A stretch of 64,000 bases of DNA, taken from positions 107,152-171,151 of the forward strand of contig NW_027195530.1 in assembly GCF_038502225.1 (NCBI RefSeq), given 5' to 3'. This DNA comes from Cherax quadricarinatus (lineage: Eukaryota; Arthropoda; Malacostraca; Decapoda; Parastacidae). The position numbers and the translations under genes were made by a program. How positions within the stretch are numbered: position 1 is the stretch's first letter; the number at the start of each line of letters is the position of its first letter. Shown here in pieces: positions 22,501-33,308 of the stretch. Below the pieces are notes generated by a model. The model did not search any database, was not told where the DNA came from, and saw only the letters and a list, made by a program, of their open reading frames with translations.

Positions 22501-23583
22501 ACAGAGTACAAACACCGACATAATGTTATTGTTATCCCGGAGACACAGAGTACAAACACCGTCATAATGTTATTGTTATCCCGGAGACACAGAGTACAAA
22601 CACCGTCATAATGTTATTGTTATCCCGGAGACAGAGTACAAACACTGTCATAATGTTATTGTTATCCCGGAGACAGAGTACAAACACCGTCATAATGTTA
22701 TTGTTATCCCGGAGACAGAGTACAAACACCATCATAATGTTATTGTTATCCCGGAGACAGAGTACAAACACCGTCATAATGTTATTGTTATCCCGGAGAC
22801 ACAGAGTACAAACACCGTCATAATGTTATTGTTATCCCGGAGACACAGAGTACAAACACCGTCATAATGTTATTGTTATCCCGGAGACAGAGTACAAACA
22901 CCGTCATAATGTTATTGTTATCCCGGAGACAGAGTACAAACACCGTCATAATGTTATTGTTATCCCGGAGACACAGAGTACAAACACCGTCATAATGTTA
23001 TTGTTATCCCGGAGACACAGAGTACAAACACCGTCATAATGTTATTGTTATCCCGGAGACACAGAGTACAAACACCGTCATAATGTTATTGTTATCCCGG
23101 AGACAGAGTACAAACACCGTCATAATGTTAGTGTTATCCCGGAGACACAGAGTACAAACACCGTCATAATGTTATTGTTATCCCGGAGACAGAGTACAAA
23201 CACCGTCATAATGTTATTGTTATCCCGGAGACACAGAGTACAAACACCGTCATAATGTTATTGTTATCCCGGAGACAGAGTACAAACACCGTCATAATGT
23301 TATTGTTATCCCGGAGACACAGAGTACAAACACCGTCATAATGTTATTGTTATCCCGGAGACAGAGTACAAACACCGTCATAATGTTATTGTTATCCCGG
23401 AGACACAGAGTACAAACACCGTCATAATGTTATTGTTATCCCGGAGACAGAGTACAAACACCGTCATAATGTTATTGTTATCCCGGAGACACAGAGTACA
23501 AACACCGTCATAATGTTATTGTTATCCCGGAGACACAGAGTACAAACACCGTCATAATGTTATTGTTATCCCGGAGACACAGA
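19571..23583. repeat. Minisatellite, 44-bp unit (42-bp variant)
   Basis: About 71 units around the core CCGTCATAATGTTATTGTT and TATCCCGGAGACACAGAG. Two variable features recur: GTTATCCC versus CTTATCCC, and loss of one CA (ACAGAG for ACACAGAG, giving 42 bp). The array is split at 19793-20630 by a Penelope-like insertion and directly abuts the next array at 23583/23584. Without unique spacers it is not a CRISPR array. Confidence 0.95.
19793..20630. mobile_element. Non-autonomous Penelope-like insertion with direct and inverted terminal copies
   Basis: A ~248-bp module occurs at 19793-20040 and again in direct orientation at 20239-20488. They are separated by ~200 bp containing a (GTA)n run. 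A ~140-bp inverted copy of the module's outer part follows at 20489-20630. The insert is flanked by the 12-mer TACAAACACCGT at 19781-19792 and 20631-20642. Direct pseudo-LTRs plus a terminal inverted copy and a target duplication of this size are typical of Penelope-like retroelements. The inverted strand carries TTGATAAA, a short GCCA/TGGC hairpin and CGAAAC, resembling a degenerate hammerhead ribozyme core, which such elements are known to carry. There is no coding capacity. Family assignment is inference. Confidence 0.5.
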
Positions 23584-25440
23584 GGTCCTGAGCCAGCTGT
23601 CTGGACCTGAGCCAGCCATCTGGTCCTGAGCCAGCCGTCTGGTCCTGAGCCAGCCGTCTGGTCCTGAGCCAGCCGTCTGGTCCTGAGCCAGCTGTCTGGT
23701 CCTGAGCCAGCCGTCTGGTCCTGAGCCAGCTGTCTTGTCCTGAGCCAGCTCTCTGGTCCTAAGCCAGCTGTCTGGTCCTGAGCCAGCCGTATGGTCCTGA
23801 GCCAGCCGTCTGGTCCTGAGCCAGCTGTGTGGTCCTGAGCCAGCCGTCTGGTCCTGCGCCAGCCGTCTGATCCTGAGACAGCCGTCTTGTCCTGAGCCAG
23901 CCGTCTGGTCCTGAGCCAGCCGTCTGGTCCTGCATCAGCTGTCTGGTCCTGAGCCAGCTGTCTGGTCCTGAGCCAGCCGTCTGGTCCTGAGCCAGCCGTC
24001 TGGTCCTGAGCCAGCTGTCTGGTCCTGAGCCAGCCGTCTGGTCCTGAGCCAGCCGTCTGGTCCTGAGCCAGCTGTGTGGTCCTGAGCCAGCCGTCTGGTC
24101 CTGCGCCAGCCGTCTGATCCTGAGACAGCCGTCTTGTCCTGAGCCAGCCGTCTGGTCCTGAGCCAGCCGTCTGGTCCTGCATCAGCTGTCTGGTCCTGAG
24201 CCAGCTGTCTGGTCCTGAGCCAGCTGTCTGGTCCTGAGCCAGCCGTCTGGTCCTGAGCCAGCTGTCTGGGCCTGAGCCAGCCGTCTGGTCCTGAGCCAGC
24301 TGTCTGGTCCTGAGCCAGCCGTCTGGTCCTGAGCCAGCTGTCTGGTCCTGAGCCAGCCATCTGGTCCTGAGCCAGCCGTCTGGTCCTGAGCCAGCCGTCT
24401 GGTCCTGAGCCAGCCGTCTGGTCCTGAGCCAGCCGTCTGGTCCTGAGCCAGCCGTCTGGTCCTGAGCCAGCTGTCTGGTCTTGAGCAAACCGTCTGGCCC
24501 TGCTCCAACCGTCTTGTCCTGAGCCAGCCGTCTGGTCTTGAGCAAACCGTCTGGTCCTGAGCCAGTCGTCTGGTCCTGAGCCAACCGTCTTGCCCTGAGC
24601 CAGCTGTCTGGTCCTGAGCCAGCTGTCTGGTCCTGAGCCAGCTGTCTGGTCCTGAGCCAGCCGTCTGGTCCTGAGCCAGCTGTCTGGTCCTGCGCCAGCC
24701 GTATGGTCCTCAGCCAGCCGTCTGGTCCTGAGCCAGCTGTCTGGTCCTGAGCCAGCCGTCTGGTCCTGAGCCAGCTGTCTGGTCCTGAGCCAGCCGTCTG
24801 GTCCTGAGCCAGACATCTGGTCCTGAGCCAGCCGTCTGGTCCTGAGTCAGCCGTCTCGTCCTGTGCCAGCCGTCTGGTCCTGAGCCAGCCGTCTGGTCCT
24901 GAGCCAGCTGTCTTGACCTGCGCCAGCTGTCTGGTCCTGAGCCAGCTGTCTGGTCCTGAGCCAGCTGTCTGGTCCTGAGCCAGCCATCTGGTCCTGAGCC
25001 AGCCGTCTGGTCCTGAGCCAGCCGTCTGGTCCTGAGCCAGCCGTCTGGTCCTGAGCCAGCCGTCTGGTCCTGAGCCAGCCGTCTGGTCCTGCATCAGCTG
25101 TCTGGTCCTGAGCCAGCTGTCTGGTCCTGAGCCAGCTGTCTGGTCCTGAGCCAGCCGTCTGGTCCTGAGCCAGCTGTCTGGTCCTGAGCCAGCCGTCTGG
25201 TCCTGAGCCAGCTGTTTGGTCCTGAGCCAGCTATCTGGTCCTGAGCCAGCCATCTGGTCCTGAGCCAGCCGTCTGGTCTTGAGCCAGCCATCTGGTCCTG
25301 AGCCAGCTGTCTGGTCCTGAGTCAGACATCTGGTCTTGAGCCAGCCGTCTGGTCCTGAACCAGCTGTCTGGTCCTGAGCCAGCTGTCTGGTCCTGAGCCA
25401 GCTGTCTCGTCCTGAGCCAACCGTCTGGTCCTGAGCCAGC
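23584..25440. repeat. Minisatellite, 19-bp unit (GGTCCTGAGCCAGCCGTCT)
   Basis: About 98 units of 19 bp with C/T variation (CCGTCT versus CTGTCT). As 19 is not a multiple of three, translation repeats every 57 bp (19 residues). That period happens to lack stops, giving a 652-codon minus-strand ORF that I regard as an artefact. Confidence 0.95.
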
Positions 25441-26514
25441 TGAAATTTTCTCCAGGAGGGGGGCATCAGCCTCCTTCAGACCCTTTCAGCCCTGAGGGGC
25501 CCAGCCCTCTCAGAAGGGGCAAACATCTTGTTTACTGCTACAGCAAGTAATTGATCCCAGATGCAGTACGAGTATGTGACGTTGTCAAGCGACCGCCGCT
25601 CCTTGCAAGAGTCCAGTGTTGCAAAGTGTAGTTTAATAAGAGACAGTCCATCTCTTACCTTAGCAGGACAATTAAGGAAAATCCTGCTCCCACTTTATTA
25701 CCATGGTAAAGATAGTGTACATTGTTGTCTATGCTTAAGACAGCAAGAATCAAGCATTCTGCTTTGCTTCATAGTGGAAATTTGGCAAGGAAGCGAAATA
25801 TACTAGGTCAGCTTTTCCTTTATGCTGAGGACAAGTGAGGGTGAGGAGATGCTGTAAGGTCAGATTACTTTTCACCTTACTGGGAGTCACACTGATGCCA
25901 GGATAACCAACAAAGAACATTGATCTGTGTGTTAGTGTGAACAAAGTGTCTCAAAAAACACAATAAACACTTAAAAAGAAGTGTGATCAGCTTCTTTAGT
26001 AAACAGATTGTGAATAAATGAACAAATCTTGATGAACAGCGTAACAATGAGTGTTGTGATCCAACAGTGTAGTGCAACATTCTTCAAGGAACACTATTCT
26101 TCAATCAAGTCAACGGATATCTGGGTGCAGCAATGGGTCAGCTACAAATACCCAGGTATGTTTAATGATCTTAACATTGATAGGTCAGCTGTGCAGCAGA
26201 TATCATGTTATGTTCATTAAACTACCAATACTCGATAAATTACAGGCCATCGAGCCTATAAATGTAAGTTTTCCAGTCAGCAATCATTTAATGAAATATG
26301 CTGACATAATACCCCTTAGGGGTAATTTATTACTAATATATTTCCTTTCCAGCCCATTGAGAAGTGGCTAAGACAGCTTCTCAAGACCTTACCTGCAGGG
26401 GTGGCTGTGTGGGCAAAAGCTGTCTTATCAAGCTAAGTTCCCCCTATAATTAATCTTTAACCTTAGCTGGTAAACCATTTCTCAACAGGGGCCCAGAAAC
26501 ATGAAGGGCTAAGA
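25441..26514. other. No gene or element recognised
   Basis: About 1.1 kb of apparently unique sequence. Reading frames are all under 100 codons with no recognisable motif. A non-coding host or ancient-repeat origin is possible. Confidence 0.4.
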
Positions 26515-26716
26515 TTATGGAGGTGGTACTGGAAAACCAACATGTAAGGGACACTACCAGAGAGAGAGGATGAACCAGCAAGACTGGACCTAGTATTCAC
26601 CTTGGGTAGCGCAGATATTGAGGACATCACATATGAAAGACCTCTCGGGGCCAGTGACCACGTGGTTCTGAGCTTTGAATACATAGTAGAGCTATAAGTG
26701 GAGAGGGAAACAAGAA
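26515..26716 (+). pseudogene. LINE-B endonuclease fragment (B0)
   Basis: The translation includes DEPARLDLVFTLGSADIED and GASDHVVLSFEY, nearly the same as residues just before the RT in LINE-B1 at 43990-44120. It includes the catalytic SDH. It is truncated on both sides and has a stop (GAGCTATAA) at the end. Confidence 0.8.
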
Positions 26717-26719
26717 GGG

Positions 26720-27039
26720 TGTGGCATGCAAACAGTACATAACCTTTATTCGGCGCATGTACACACCCTCACTGACAGGCTATCTCTCCCAACCAGCGAA
26801 CCAGGGGCTAAGGGTTCATGATGGGGCCCTGTCGTTCAATCAGTACCCAGGTTCCAGCCAACGAGAAGATGGTTTTGGCAATCGCAGAGGTGATGTGGGT
26901 ACCACTCTCCTGTCTGCCCTTGTAATTCCCATTCTAGAGCTGGTTGAAGCACAGTCTGCTCTCTAGTGGCTTCTATTCTGCCTTGCTTACCGTGGAGTGC
27001 ACTAATACCTATTGTTGTACATAGTGTATATAGTGTACA
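26720..27039. repeat. LTR-like repeat R (possible solo LTR)
   Basis: A ~320-bp block starting TGTGGCATGC and ending TAGTGTACA. It recurs at 51320-52838, where it is split by two LINE-A copies. On the minus strand it contains GAATAAAGG close to its end, as expected for an LTR polyadenylation signal. No flanking duplication or internal region was recognised, so the LTR label is tentative. Confidence 0.45.
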
Positions 27040-27654
27040 TACTTCTGTTCTAAATTGGTGAAGGATAATATAAGTCAAAGTTTTTTCTGTTGTGTTTATT
27101 TTGCTCCCTTTACACCCAGGATAATAGGCCTTTGGGACTCCTGGGTTGTAATATGGGTAACCTGTCCGAGAGCTGGAGCTGGACTTAGAGCATGGGTTGA
27201 GCCTAAGGTGACGCTGGAAGCAGGAACATTGTGTTGCTTGCTGTCTGGCATTGCATTAGCTTTGCCAACGCTTTACAAACATTGCGTGTCAATTGCCTTG
27301 CTATGGTCAGCCTTGCTATGGTATGATCGTTCAACAGCTCGCTACTAGCTTGTTCGGTGTGCTCGCTTCACTACCGTCAATCTTGTGTGAAGATTTTGCA
27401 GTCAGCTTTGCTAGTGTGTATCCACCTTGTAAGCGTATGTGCGTATTCTGCAATCATATTGTGCATAGCTAAGCGTGTTCTGCAAATAATGTGTTACGTT
27501 GGGGTATTCTGCAATCGTACTGTCCATAGCAAATAACTTATACATTGGGGTATGCCGCCTAGACGAGTCAGACGTCTGGTGTCGGCATAAACTTTATTTA
27601 ACTTGCCTAAATTGTCCCTAACGTTTTTGGCAAATTAATCGTTCCATTGGCATT
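27040..27654 (+). other. Probable 5' region of the Gypsy-2 copy
   Basis: Lies between repeat R and the first recognisable gag codons. It should contain the 5' LTR and primer site of Gypsy-2. Near 27580 the segment TGGTGTCGGCAT could be a primer-binding site, but neither LTR boundary can be confirmed from this window. Confidence 0.3.
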
Positions 27655-28550
27655 GATTACGAATGCACTCTCACAGCTGTGCAACTGCGTTCACTGATCA
27701 CCGACAAACTTCGGGAAGAGGAGATGGCACATCAGACTCCTCCCTCTACGGGAGCCAGGAGTAAAACTCCAAATGTTCTCACAGGAGGAATATGATACAT
27801 CAATGGAGCAAAATCGTCAGTCTAGTGCAGCAAGGTTGTCTCAAGGCGAATCAGCGGTGTTGGCACTTGAGCTGGCAAAAATCAATCTTGAGCAGACTAG
27901 GGAGCAGAGGGCATTTGCCAAGGAAAAGTTTGATAGGGAAAAAGAAAGAAAGCAGTTTTCGCAAATGTAAATGACTTTAGTTTACAGAAAGCAGTAAAAC
28001 TTGTTCCCCGCTTCAATGAGGCCGAACCAGAACAATTTTTCGAAGCTTTCGAAAACCAGGCTCGAGCCTTGAGGTGACTGGAACAGCATTGGGCATCGTT
28101 GGTTCACACAGCATTAATAATAATGTAATAATAATAATATCTTTATTTACTACAAGTACATGTACAAGGTATACAGTCCTAGCTGACAACAATGACATAC
28201 TACTATATAGAAACTCCCTTGTTATGCTCTGCATTTCAGGTAAATTAAGTCGGTGTCCCAGGATGCGACCCACACCAGTCGACTAACACCCAGGTACCCA
28301 TTTTACTGATGGGGAACATAGACAACAGGTGGAAAAAAACACGTCCAATGTTTCTACCTGGCTGGGAATCGAACCCAGGTCCTCGCCGTGTGAAGCGAGA
28401 GCGTTAGCCACCAGGCCACCAGAGTGCAGGAATTTACGTCAGTGTTAAATGACGCTAATTTTTCCGATTATAAAGTAGCGAAGACCACAGTTTTGGGAGC
28501 ATATACATGTATCCCAGCTAAATACTGAAAGATCTTTAAGTTAGGCAGAT
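27655..28550 (+). pseudogene. Gypsy-2 gag, first part (coiled coil plus start of SCAN-like capsid)
   Basis: Residues read TDKLREEEMAHQ, then after a frameshift MFSQEEYD, then a charged coiled coil (LELAKINLEQTREQRAF). After a stop near 27968 the capsid begins: VPRFNEAEPEQFFEAFENQA, matching the gag at 6307-7164. It is broken by SINE-B at 28115-28423 and resumes as FTSVLNDANFSDYKVAK. It is then cut at 28555 by Gypsy-1b and resumes at 39734. There are several stops and frameshifts. Confidence 0.75.
28115..28423 (-). mobile_element. SINE-B copy (tRNA-derived head, (ATT)n tail)
   Basis: On the minus strand it has an A-box-like TGGCCTGGTGG, a CAC triplet in the anticodon position and a B box (GGTTCGATTCC). 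A body shared with SINE-A (CTGGTGTGGGTCGCATCCTG) follows. A different 3' end then leads to AATAAAGATATTATTATT. It interrupts the Gypsy-2 gag. A 5'-truncated relative is at 53994-54160. Confidence 0.85.
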
Positions 28551-28555
28551 GACAG

Positions 28556-28676
28556 TGTAGTGATACTGCTCCTGTGGGGAGCAGCAGCAGGATAATACTG
28601 CACCACCTCTCGGGGCCCTTAACAACAACAACAGCTTGGTGCGTGTCATGGGCGCCAACACATGGTGTGTGATTCT
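28556..28676 (+). repeat. 5' LTR of Gypsy-1b, part 1
   Basis: First 121 bp of the LTR, beginning TGTAGTGATACT. It ends at ATTCT (28672-28676), the target of Gypsy-1a. It continues at 33029. Confidence 0.95.
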
Positions 28677-29015
28677 TGTTGTGATAGAAACACAGGCCTT
28701 ATCTATAGGCTTTATTGAACATAGAATCTTCATAGTACTTCTGCAACAACAAAATATAATGACTAGTACATCTAATAATAGCTTCTACAGGGATTGTGAT
28801 GTCTTGCATATGTCAAGAGAAAAGTTATAACTACAGGCCACATATTTAAACTCACCATGTAATCTGCATCGCTGATAAATGGATAAAGTAGGAGAGAATC
28901 ACACACCATGTGTTGGTGCCCATGACACACACCAAACTGTTGTTGTTGTTAAGGGCCCCTAGAGGTGGTGCAGTATTATCCTGCTGCTGCTCCCCACAGG
29001 ACCAGTATCCCTACA
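28677..29015 (-). repeat. 3' LTR of Gypsy-1a
   Basis: 339 bp, preceded on the minus strand by the polypurine tract AGAAGGGGGAGA (29017-29028). On the element strand it starts TGTAGGGATAC and ends TATCACAACA. Confidence 0.95.
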
Positions 29016-29034
29016 ATCTCCCCCTTCTAAAATA

Positions 29035-32000
29035 TCAGAGACAGTAATCTCCCAAACTGTTAGGTGGGCGACGTACACGTCCCGACCTTCGTAGCCCTTG
29101 AGCCTCTTCACCAGGTTCGATATTTTCCAGCGGGGTTTGATTAACTGCTGGAGCAGAATCCTCTATTTCCATAGGGGTAGTCTCAAGGGGCTTTCCAGGA
29201 GAAAACGAAGCATCTTTCACATCTATTGGTGTATCTTGAGATTCCACACTAATAGGGATTTCAACTGGGGCTAAATGTCTTGTAGATACTGTAGTCTCTT
29301 CACCATTTTGGTAGCGAATGTGGGCGTAATGTGGATTAGCTTGCAGGAGCTCTACCTCTTCCACTAAAGGATCCGTCTTGTTCATCCTACGGTGACTCTT
29401 CAGGAGAACGGGTCCAGGATGACATAACCAAGTGGGCACGGAGGCTCCCGTAGAGGAACGATGTGAATAGTTGAGGAGTCTTTCATGAAGGGTTGCATTA
29501 CTAGCTGTGCACAGCAGTGATCTAATAGAGTGAAGAGCATCAGGTAGGACAGTTTGCCAGTGTTGAACAGGTAGATTGCGCGACTTTAATGTCATTGTAA
29601 CTGCCTTCCATATAGTACCATTGAACCGCTCCACTTGACCATTGCCTTGAGGGTTGTAGCTTGTTGTTCTGCTGCAGGCAATACCTTTGCTAGCCAAAAA
29701 CTCCTGAAGTTCGTTACTCATGAACGAGGATCCCCTGTCTGAATGGATATAAGCTGGCATACCAAAAATAGAGAACAACTGTGAAAGACAACTAATAACA
29801 GTTGAAGCAGCCATATTTGCACAGGGGAATACAAAGGAAAACCTTGAATATTCATCTACTATATTAAGGAAATACCTATTCTGATTTGTGCTTGGTAGAG
29901 GTCCTTTGAAATCTATATTCAATCTTTCGAAAGGCTGGGTGGATTTTATGAGATGAGTCTTCTCTGGCTGATGAAAGTTTGGCTTGCACTCTGCACATAC
30001 TCTGCATGCTCTGATCACTTGTCGCACATCTTCCACTGAGTAGGGCATGTTCTTTGATTTGACAAAATGGTACAGGCGTGTAACTCCTGGGTGACACAAA
30101 GCCTTGTGGAGAGCTGAGAGTGATTGCAAATCATGACATGCTGCTCCACAGTGGGACCTAGAGAATGCATCAGGTGAGATTTTCTCTTGACCCGGTCGGT
30201 ACAGAATATCAAAGTCATAACACGATAGTTCCATCCTCCAGCGTAATATCTTGTCATTCTTTATCTTACTTTTGTGCCTCTTGTCGAACATATACATCAC
30301 GGACCGTTGGTCAGTCCTTATGGTGAAATGTCTACCAGTAAAATAATGCCTCCAGTGGCGAACTGCTTCTATGATGGCCTGGGCTTCCTTTTCTACAGCA
30401 GCATAACATTTCTCTGATCCTTGAAAAGTTCTCGAAAAGAAGGCTACTGGTCGTCCTGCCTGAGATAAGACTGCAGCAATGGCAATGTCAGATGCATCCG
30501 TTTCCACTTCGAATGGTAGGGACTCATCAATGGCTTGAACTACTGAGTTTTCAATGTCCTGTTTGAGAGTATGGAAAGCGGCTTCTGTTTCCTTTGTCAC
30601 AGGAAATGTGGTAGCACTCAATGGGCGGACTTTACTTGAATAGTTGTAGATCCATTGTGAGTAATAAGCAAAGAAACCAAGAGTTCTTCGGAGTGACTTT
30701 TTGTCTTGAGGCACTGGAAGTTCCCGTAGAGGTCGTAGTCGTTCAGGGTCTGGGAATATTGAACCTCCTTCCACTACATAACCAAGGATGCTAAACCTTT
30801 TAGTTGAAAAAGTGCACTTTTCCCCATTGTAACTGATATTTTTCTTCTTGGCGGCTTCCAAAAACTTATCAAGGTTTGCATCATGTTCCTCCTGGGTCTT
30901 GCCACAAATGGTAACATTATCTAAATACGCGTAGGTTCCCATGAGTTGCTCTTCCTGAATGAGTGAATCCATAATTCGTTGGAAGCAGGCTACCCCATTG
31001 GTGACTCCAAAAGGGACTCTGGTAAACTGATACAGGCCATCACTAGCCTGAAACGCTGTGTATGGTTTATCTTCATTCCTTATAGGGACTTGATGATAGG
31101 CACTCTGCAGATCAATTGTGCTAAACACGTAGTACTGAGCAATTTTGTTCACTGTATCGTCAATTCGAGGTAGAGGGTACCCATCAAGAAGTGTAAATTT
31201 GTTGATTGTCTCAGAGTAATCGATAGCCAGTCCCCGTTTCCTATAATCATCTTTAACAACAACAACCTGTGCACGCCAAGGGGAATCACTCGGTTCTATA
31301 ATACCCTCCTTCAGCAGCCTCTGAGTTTCTTTCTCAATGAACATCCGATCCTCATAAGAATAGCGGCGTGACTTAGCTGATATAGGATGGCAATCCGCGG
31401 TAAGATTTGCAAACAGCTTTGGTGGGTCTACCCTTAAAGTGCTAAGTCCACAGACAACAAGAGGAGGCAGTTCACCTCCATATGTTAAGGTGACACTACC
31501 ATGCAGCTTCTGAAAGTCCTGACCAAGGATAACATCAGAGCACAGTTGTGGCAGAATAGCTAAATGTACATCTTGATAATCCTTTCCATTAACTCTGAGA
31601 TTTACCTTACAAAACCCTAAGGTCTGAATAGAGAGAGATGTTGATGCCATGGAAACGGTACCTGATGAGTGATGTAGAGTCAAGGAGAGCCGTTTAACTA
31701 AGTCAAGGTTGATGAAACTCTCTGAGCTGCCACTATCAATAAGACCATTTACTTCTGTTCCTTTGATGAATACTTTCACAACTGCCTTTGACAGTGAATT
31801 TGGAGTAGCCGCAGAAGTCACTGTTGCTAGAGTCGCATGATCACTGGAATGTGTGGAGGCACTAGCTCTTGTTGATGCATTAGCACGACATACTTTAGCA
31901 AAGTGACCTTTCTTGTGGCATTTATGGCACATTGCTTCACGAGCAGGACACTTTGGACGTGGATGTCTTGAAAAACCACAAAAGAAACACACCGTACCTG

Positions 32001-32622
32001 CTGCTGTTGTCACTGAGGCAGGTTCCACAGTAACTTCATTGCAAGAGTCTTGGTCAGGAATTGCAGCACTTACCACTCGAGAAGGCTGAGTGGTACTGTA
32101 TACTTCAGAATTCTTCTGGGCTGAATCTAGAGCTCTTGCCTGGTCAAAGGCAGCGGCTAAGTCGAGAGTTTTATTCTCCAATAAACGCTGCCTTATTATT
32201 GGTGATTGCAGGCCACTGATAAAAGCATCCCTGATGGACTCTTCACAATACTGAGCAGCTGTCACTGCTTGGAAGTGACAGTCCTTACCTAAAATTTTCA
32301 GTGCTTGAAAGTATTCCTCTAAGGACTCATCAATCTGCTGGCGGCGAGTTGCAAGGCGATAGCGTGCAAAGATTTCATTTGTAGGTTTAATATACTGAGA
32401 CTTGAGGGTTTTGATAGCATCTTCGTAGGTATTACACTCAGAAATAGCCTCATATATCTTAGGTGACACAAAATTGATGAGCAGACTTAGTTTATCTAGA
32501 TCTTCTTTAGGAAGGGCTCCCAAGAAGTTTTCGAAAGTCTTAAACCAGTGCTTCCATTCCTGAGCAGCCGTTGATAAGCTGGGGTCACAGTCTAGCCTCT
32601 CAGGTTTCAGTAAACGCTCCAT
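29035..32622 (-). CDS. Gypsy-1 gag-pol polyprotein (single ORF, 1195 aa)
   Basis: One uninterrupted frame carries gag and pol without a frameshift, as in Tf1-type elements. Gag capsid is ~1-200, with two CCHC knuckles at 212-225 and 232-245. The protease active site is Asp-Ser-Gly at 296-298. RT (~430-600) has Asp in [12 protein letters not shown] and the palm box Tyr-Leu-Asp-Asn at 566-569, where YXDD is the norm. RNase H has TDAS near 709 and TDQ near 771. The integrase zinc domain has H839, H844 and C876, C879; the catalytic triad D904, D962, E998 has exact DD35E spacing. The tail carries an Arg-rich [10 protein letters not shown] segment. The start ATG lies 43 bp after the 18-nt primer region, and the stop lies just before the purine tract. 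It would support retrotransposition if the YLDN RT is active. Confidence 0.95.
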   Translation of the reverse strand: MERLLKPERLDCDPSLSTAAQEWKHWFKTFENFLGALPKEDLDKLSLLINFVSPKIYEAISECNTYEDAIKTLKSQYIKPTNEIFARYRLATRRQQIDESLEEYFQALKILGKDCHFQAVTAAQYCEESIRDAFISGLQSPIIRQRLLENKTLDLAAAFDQARALDSAQKNSEVYSTTQPSRVVSAAIPDQDSCNEVTVEPASVTTAAGTVCFFCGFSRHPRPKCPAREAMCHKCHKKGHFAKVCRANASTRASASTHSSDHATLATVTSAATPNSLSKAVVKVFIKGTEVNGLIDSGSSESFINLDLVKRLSLTLHHSSGTVSMASTSLSIQTLGFCKVNLRVNGKDYQDVHLAILPQLCSDVILGQDFQKLHGSVTLTYGGELPPLVVCGLSTLRVDPPKLFANLTADCHPISAKSRRYSYEDRMFIEKETQRLLKEGIIEPSDSPWRAQVVVVKDDYRKRGLAIDYSETINKFTLLDGYPLPRIDDTVNKIAQYYVFSTIDLQSAYHQVPIRNEDKPYTAFQASDGLYQFTRVPFGVTNGVACFQRIMDSLIQEEQLMGTYAYLDNVTICGKTQEEHDANLDKFLEAAKKKNISYNGEKCTFSTKRFSILGYVVEGGSIFPDPERLRPLRELPVPQDKKSLRRTLGFFAYYSQWIYNYSSKVRPLSATTFPVTKETEAAFHTLKQDIENSVVQAIDESLPFEVETDASDIAIAAVLSQAGRPVAFFSRTFQGSEKCYAAVEKEAQAIIEAVRHWRHYFTGRHFTIRTDQRSVMYMFDKRHKSKIKNDKILRWRMELSCYDFDILYRPGQEKISPDAFSRSHCGAACHDLQSLSALHKALCHPGVTRLYHFVKSKNMPYSVEDVRQVIRACRVCAECKPNFHQPEKTHLIKSTQPFERLNIDFKGPLPSTNQNRYFLNIVDEYSRFSFVFPCANMAASTVISCLSQLFSIFGMPAYIHSDRGSSFMSNELQEFLASKGIACSRTTSYNPQGNGQVERFNGTIWKAVTMTLKSRNLPVQHWQTVLPDALHSIRSLLCTASNATLHERLLNYSHRSSTGASVPTWLCHPGPVLLKSHRRMNKTDPLVEEVELLQANPHYAHIRYQNGEETTVSTRHLAPVEIPISVESQDTPIDVKDASFSPGKPLETTPMEIEDSAPAVNQTPLENIEPGEEAQGLRRSGRVRRPPNSLGDYCL

Positions 32623-32665
32623 GTTGTGATGTAGTCTAGTGCAGGATCACCACCAGGTAGCCCAG

Positions 32666-32683
32666 GATTCTATGTTCAATAAA
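32666..32683 (-). promoter_or_regulatory. Self-complementary primer-binding region of Gypsy-1a
   Basis: On the element strand TTTATTGAACATAGAATC begins one base after the LTR end. It is the exact reverse complement of LTR positions 32719-32736. A usual site would start TGG to match a tRNA CCA end; this does not. Confidence 0.75.
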
Positions 32684-32684
32684 T

Positions 32685-33023
32685 TGTTGTGATAGAAACA
32701 CAGGCCTTATCTCTAGGCTTTATTGAACATAGAATCTTCATAGTACTTCTGCAACAACAAAATATAATGACTAGTACATCTAATAATAGCTTCTACAGGG
32801 ATGGTGATGTCTTGCATATGTCAAGAGAAAAGTTATAACTACAGGCCACATATTTAAACTCACCATGTAATCTGCATCGCTGATAAATGGATAAAGTAGG
32901 AGAGAATCACACACCATGTGTTGGTGCCCATGACACACACCAAACTGTTGTTGTTGTTAAGGGCCCCTAGAGGTGGTGCAGTATTATCCTGCTGCTGCTC
33001 CCCACAGGACCAGTATCACTACA
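32685..33023 (-). repeat. 5' LTR of Gypsy-1a
   Basis: 339 bp. It includes a TATA box, a predicted RNA start coinciding with GATTCTATG, and an AATAAA signal within the same 18-nt segment. It differs from the 3' LTR at about three positions. Confidence 0.95.
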
Positions 33024-33028
33024 ATTCT

Positions 33029-33246
33029 CTTCTCTTATATCCATATATTAGTGATGCAGATTAAATGGCGAGTTTAAATATGTGGCCTGTAGTTATAACT
33101 TTTCTCTTGACATATGCAAGACATCACCATCCCTGTAGAAGCCATTATTAGATGTACTAGTCATTATATTTTGTTGTTGCAGAAGTACTATGAAGATTCT
33201 ATGTTCAATAAAGCCTAGAGATAAGGCCTGTGTTTCTATCACAACA
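33029..33246 (+). repeat. 5' LTR of Gypsy-1b, part 2 (promoter, R and U5)
   Basis: Continues the LTR after the Gypsy-1a insertion and ends TATCACAACA. TATATT is at 33165-33170. The segment GATTCTATGTTCAATAAA at 33195-33212 lies ~30 bp downstream, where transcription should start, and contains the polyadenylation signal AATAAA. Confidence 0.9.
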
Positions 33247-33247
33247 A

Positions 33248-33265
33248 TTTATTGAACATAGAATC
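33248..33265 (+). promoter_or_regulatory. Self-complementary primer-binding region of Gypsy-1b
   Basis: TTTATTGAACATAGAATC pairs exactly over 18 nt with 33195-33212 in the adjacent LTR. The same relation holds in Gypsy-1a. It starts two bases after the last LTR base. Confidence 0.75.
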
Positions 33266-33308
33266 CTGGGCTACCTGGTGGTGATCCTGCACTAGACTAC
33301 ATCACAAC

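Larger units (their letters stand above)
28677..33023 (-). mobile_element. Gypsy-1 copy 1a (inner, young, nearly intact), TSD ATTCT
   Basis: A 4347-bp Ty3/Gypsy element in reverse orientation, inserted in the 5' LTR of copy 1b. ATTCT is duplicated at 28672-28676 and 33024-33028. LTRs are 28677-29015 and 32685-33023, both 339 bp with TG...CA ends, differing at three positions by eye. The internal region holds one long ORF (29035-32622), a purine tract next to the 3' LTR and the unusual primer region at 32666-32683. All parts required for transposition appear present. Confidence 0.95.

Noticed and set aside
19571..23583. CRISPR-like regular repeats
   Set aside because: The whole 44-bp unit repeats without unique spacers, and the setting is a eukaryotic genome.
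23508..25466. 652-codon minus-strand ORF with 19-residue repeats
   Set aside because: Generated by the 19-bp minisatellite read over a 57-bp cycle; frames in other phases are similar (293, 108, 65 codons).
33247..33275. tRNA primer-binding site in Gypsy-1
   Set aside because: No TGG follows the LTR end; the first TGG is more than 20 bases away and lacks the expected position.
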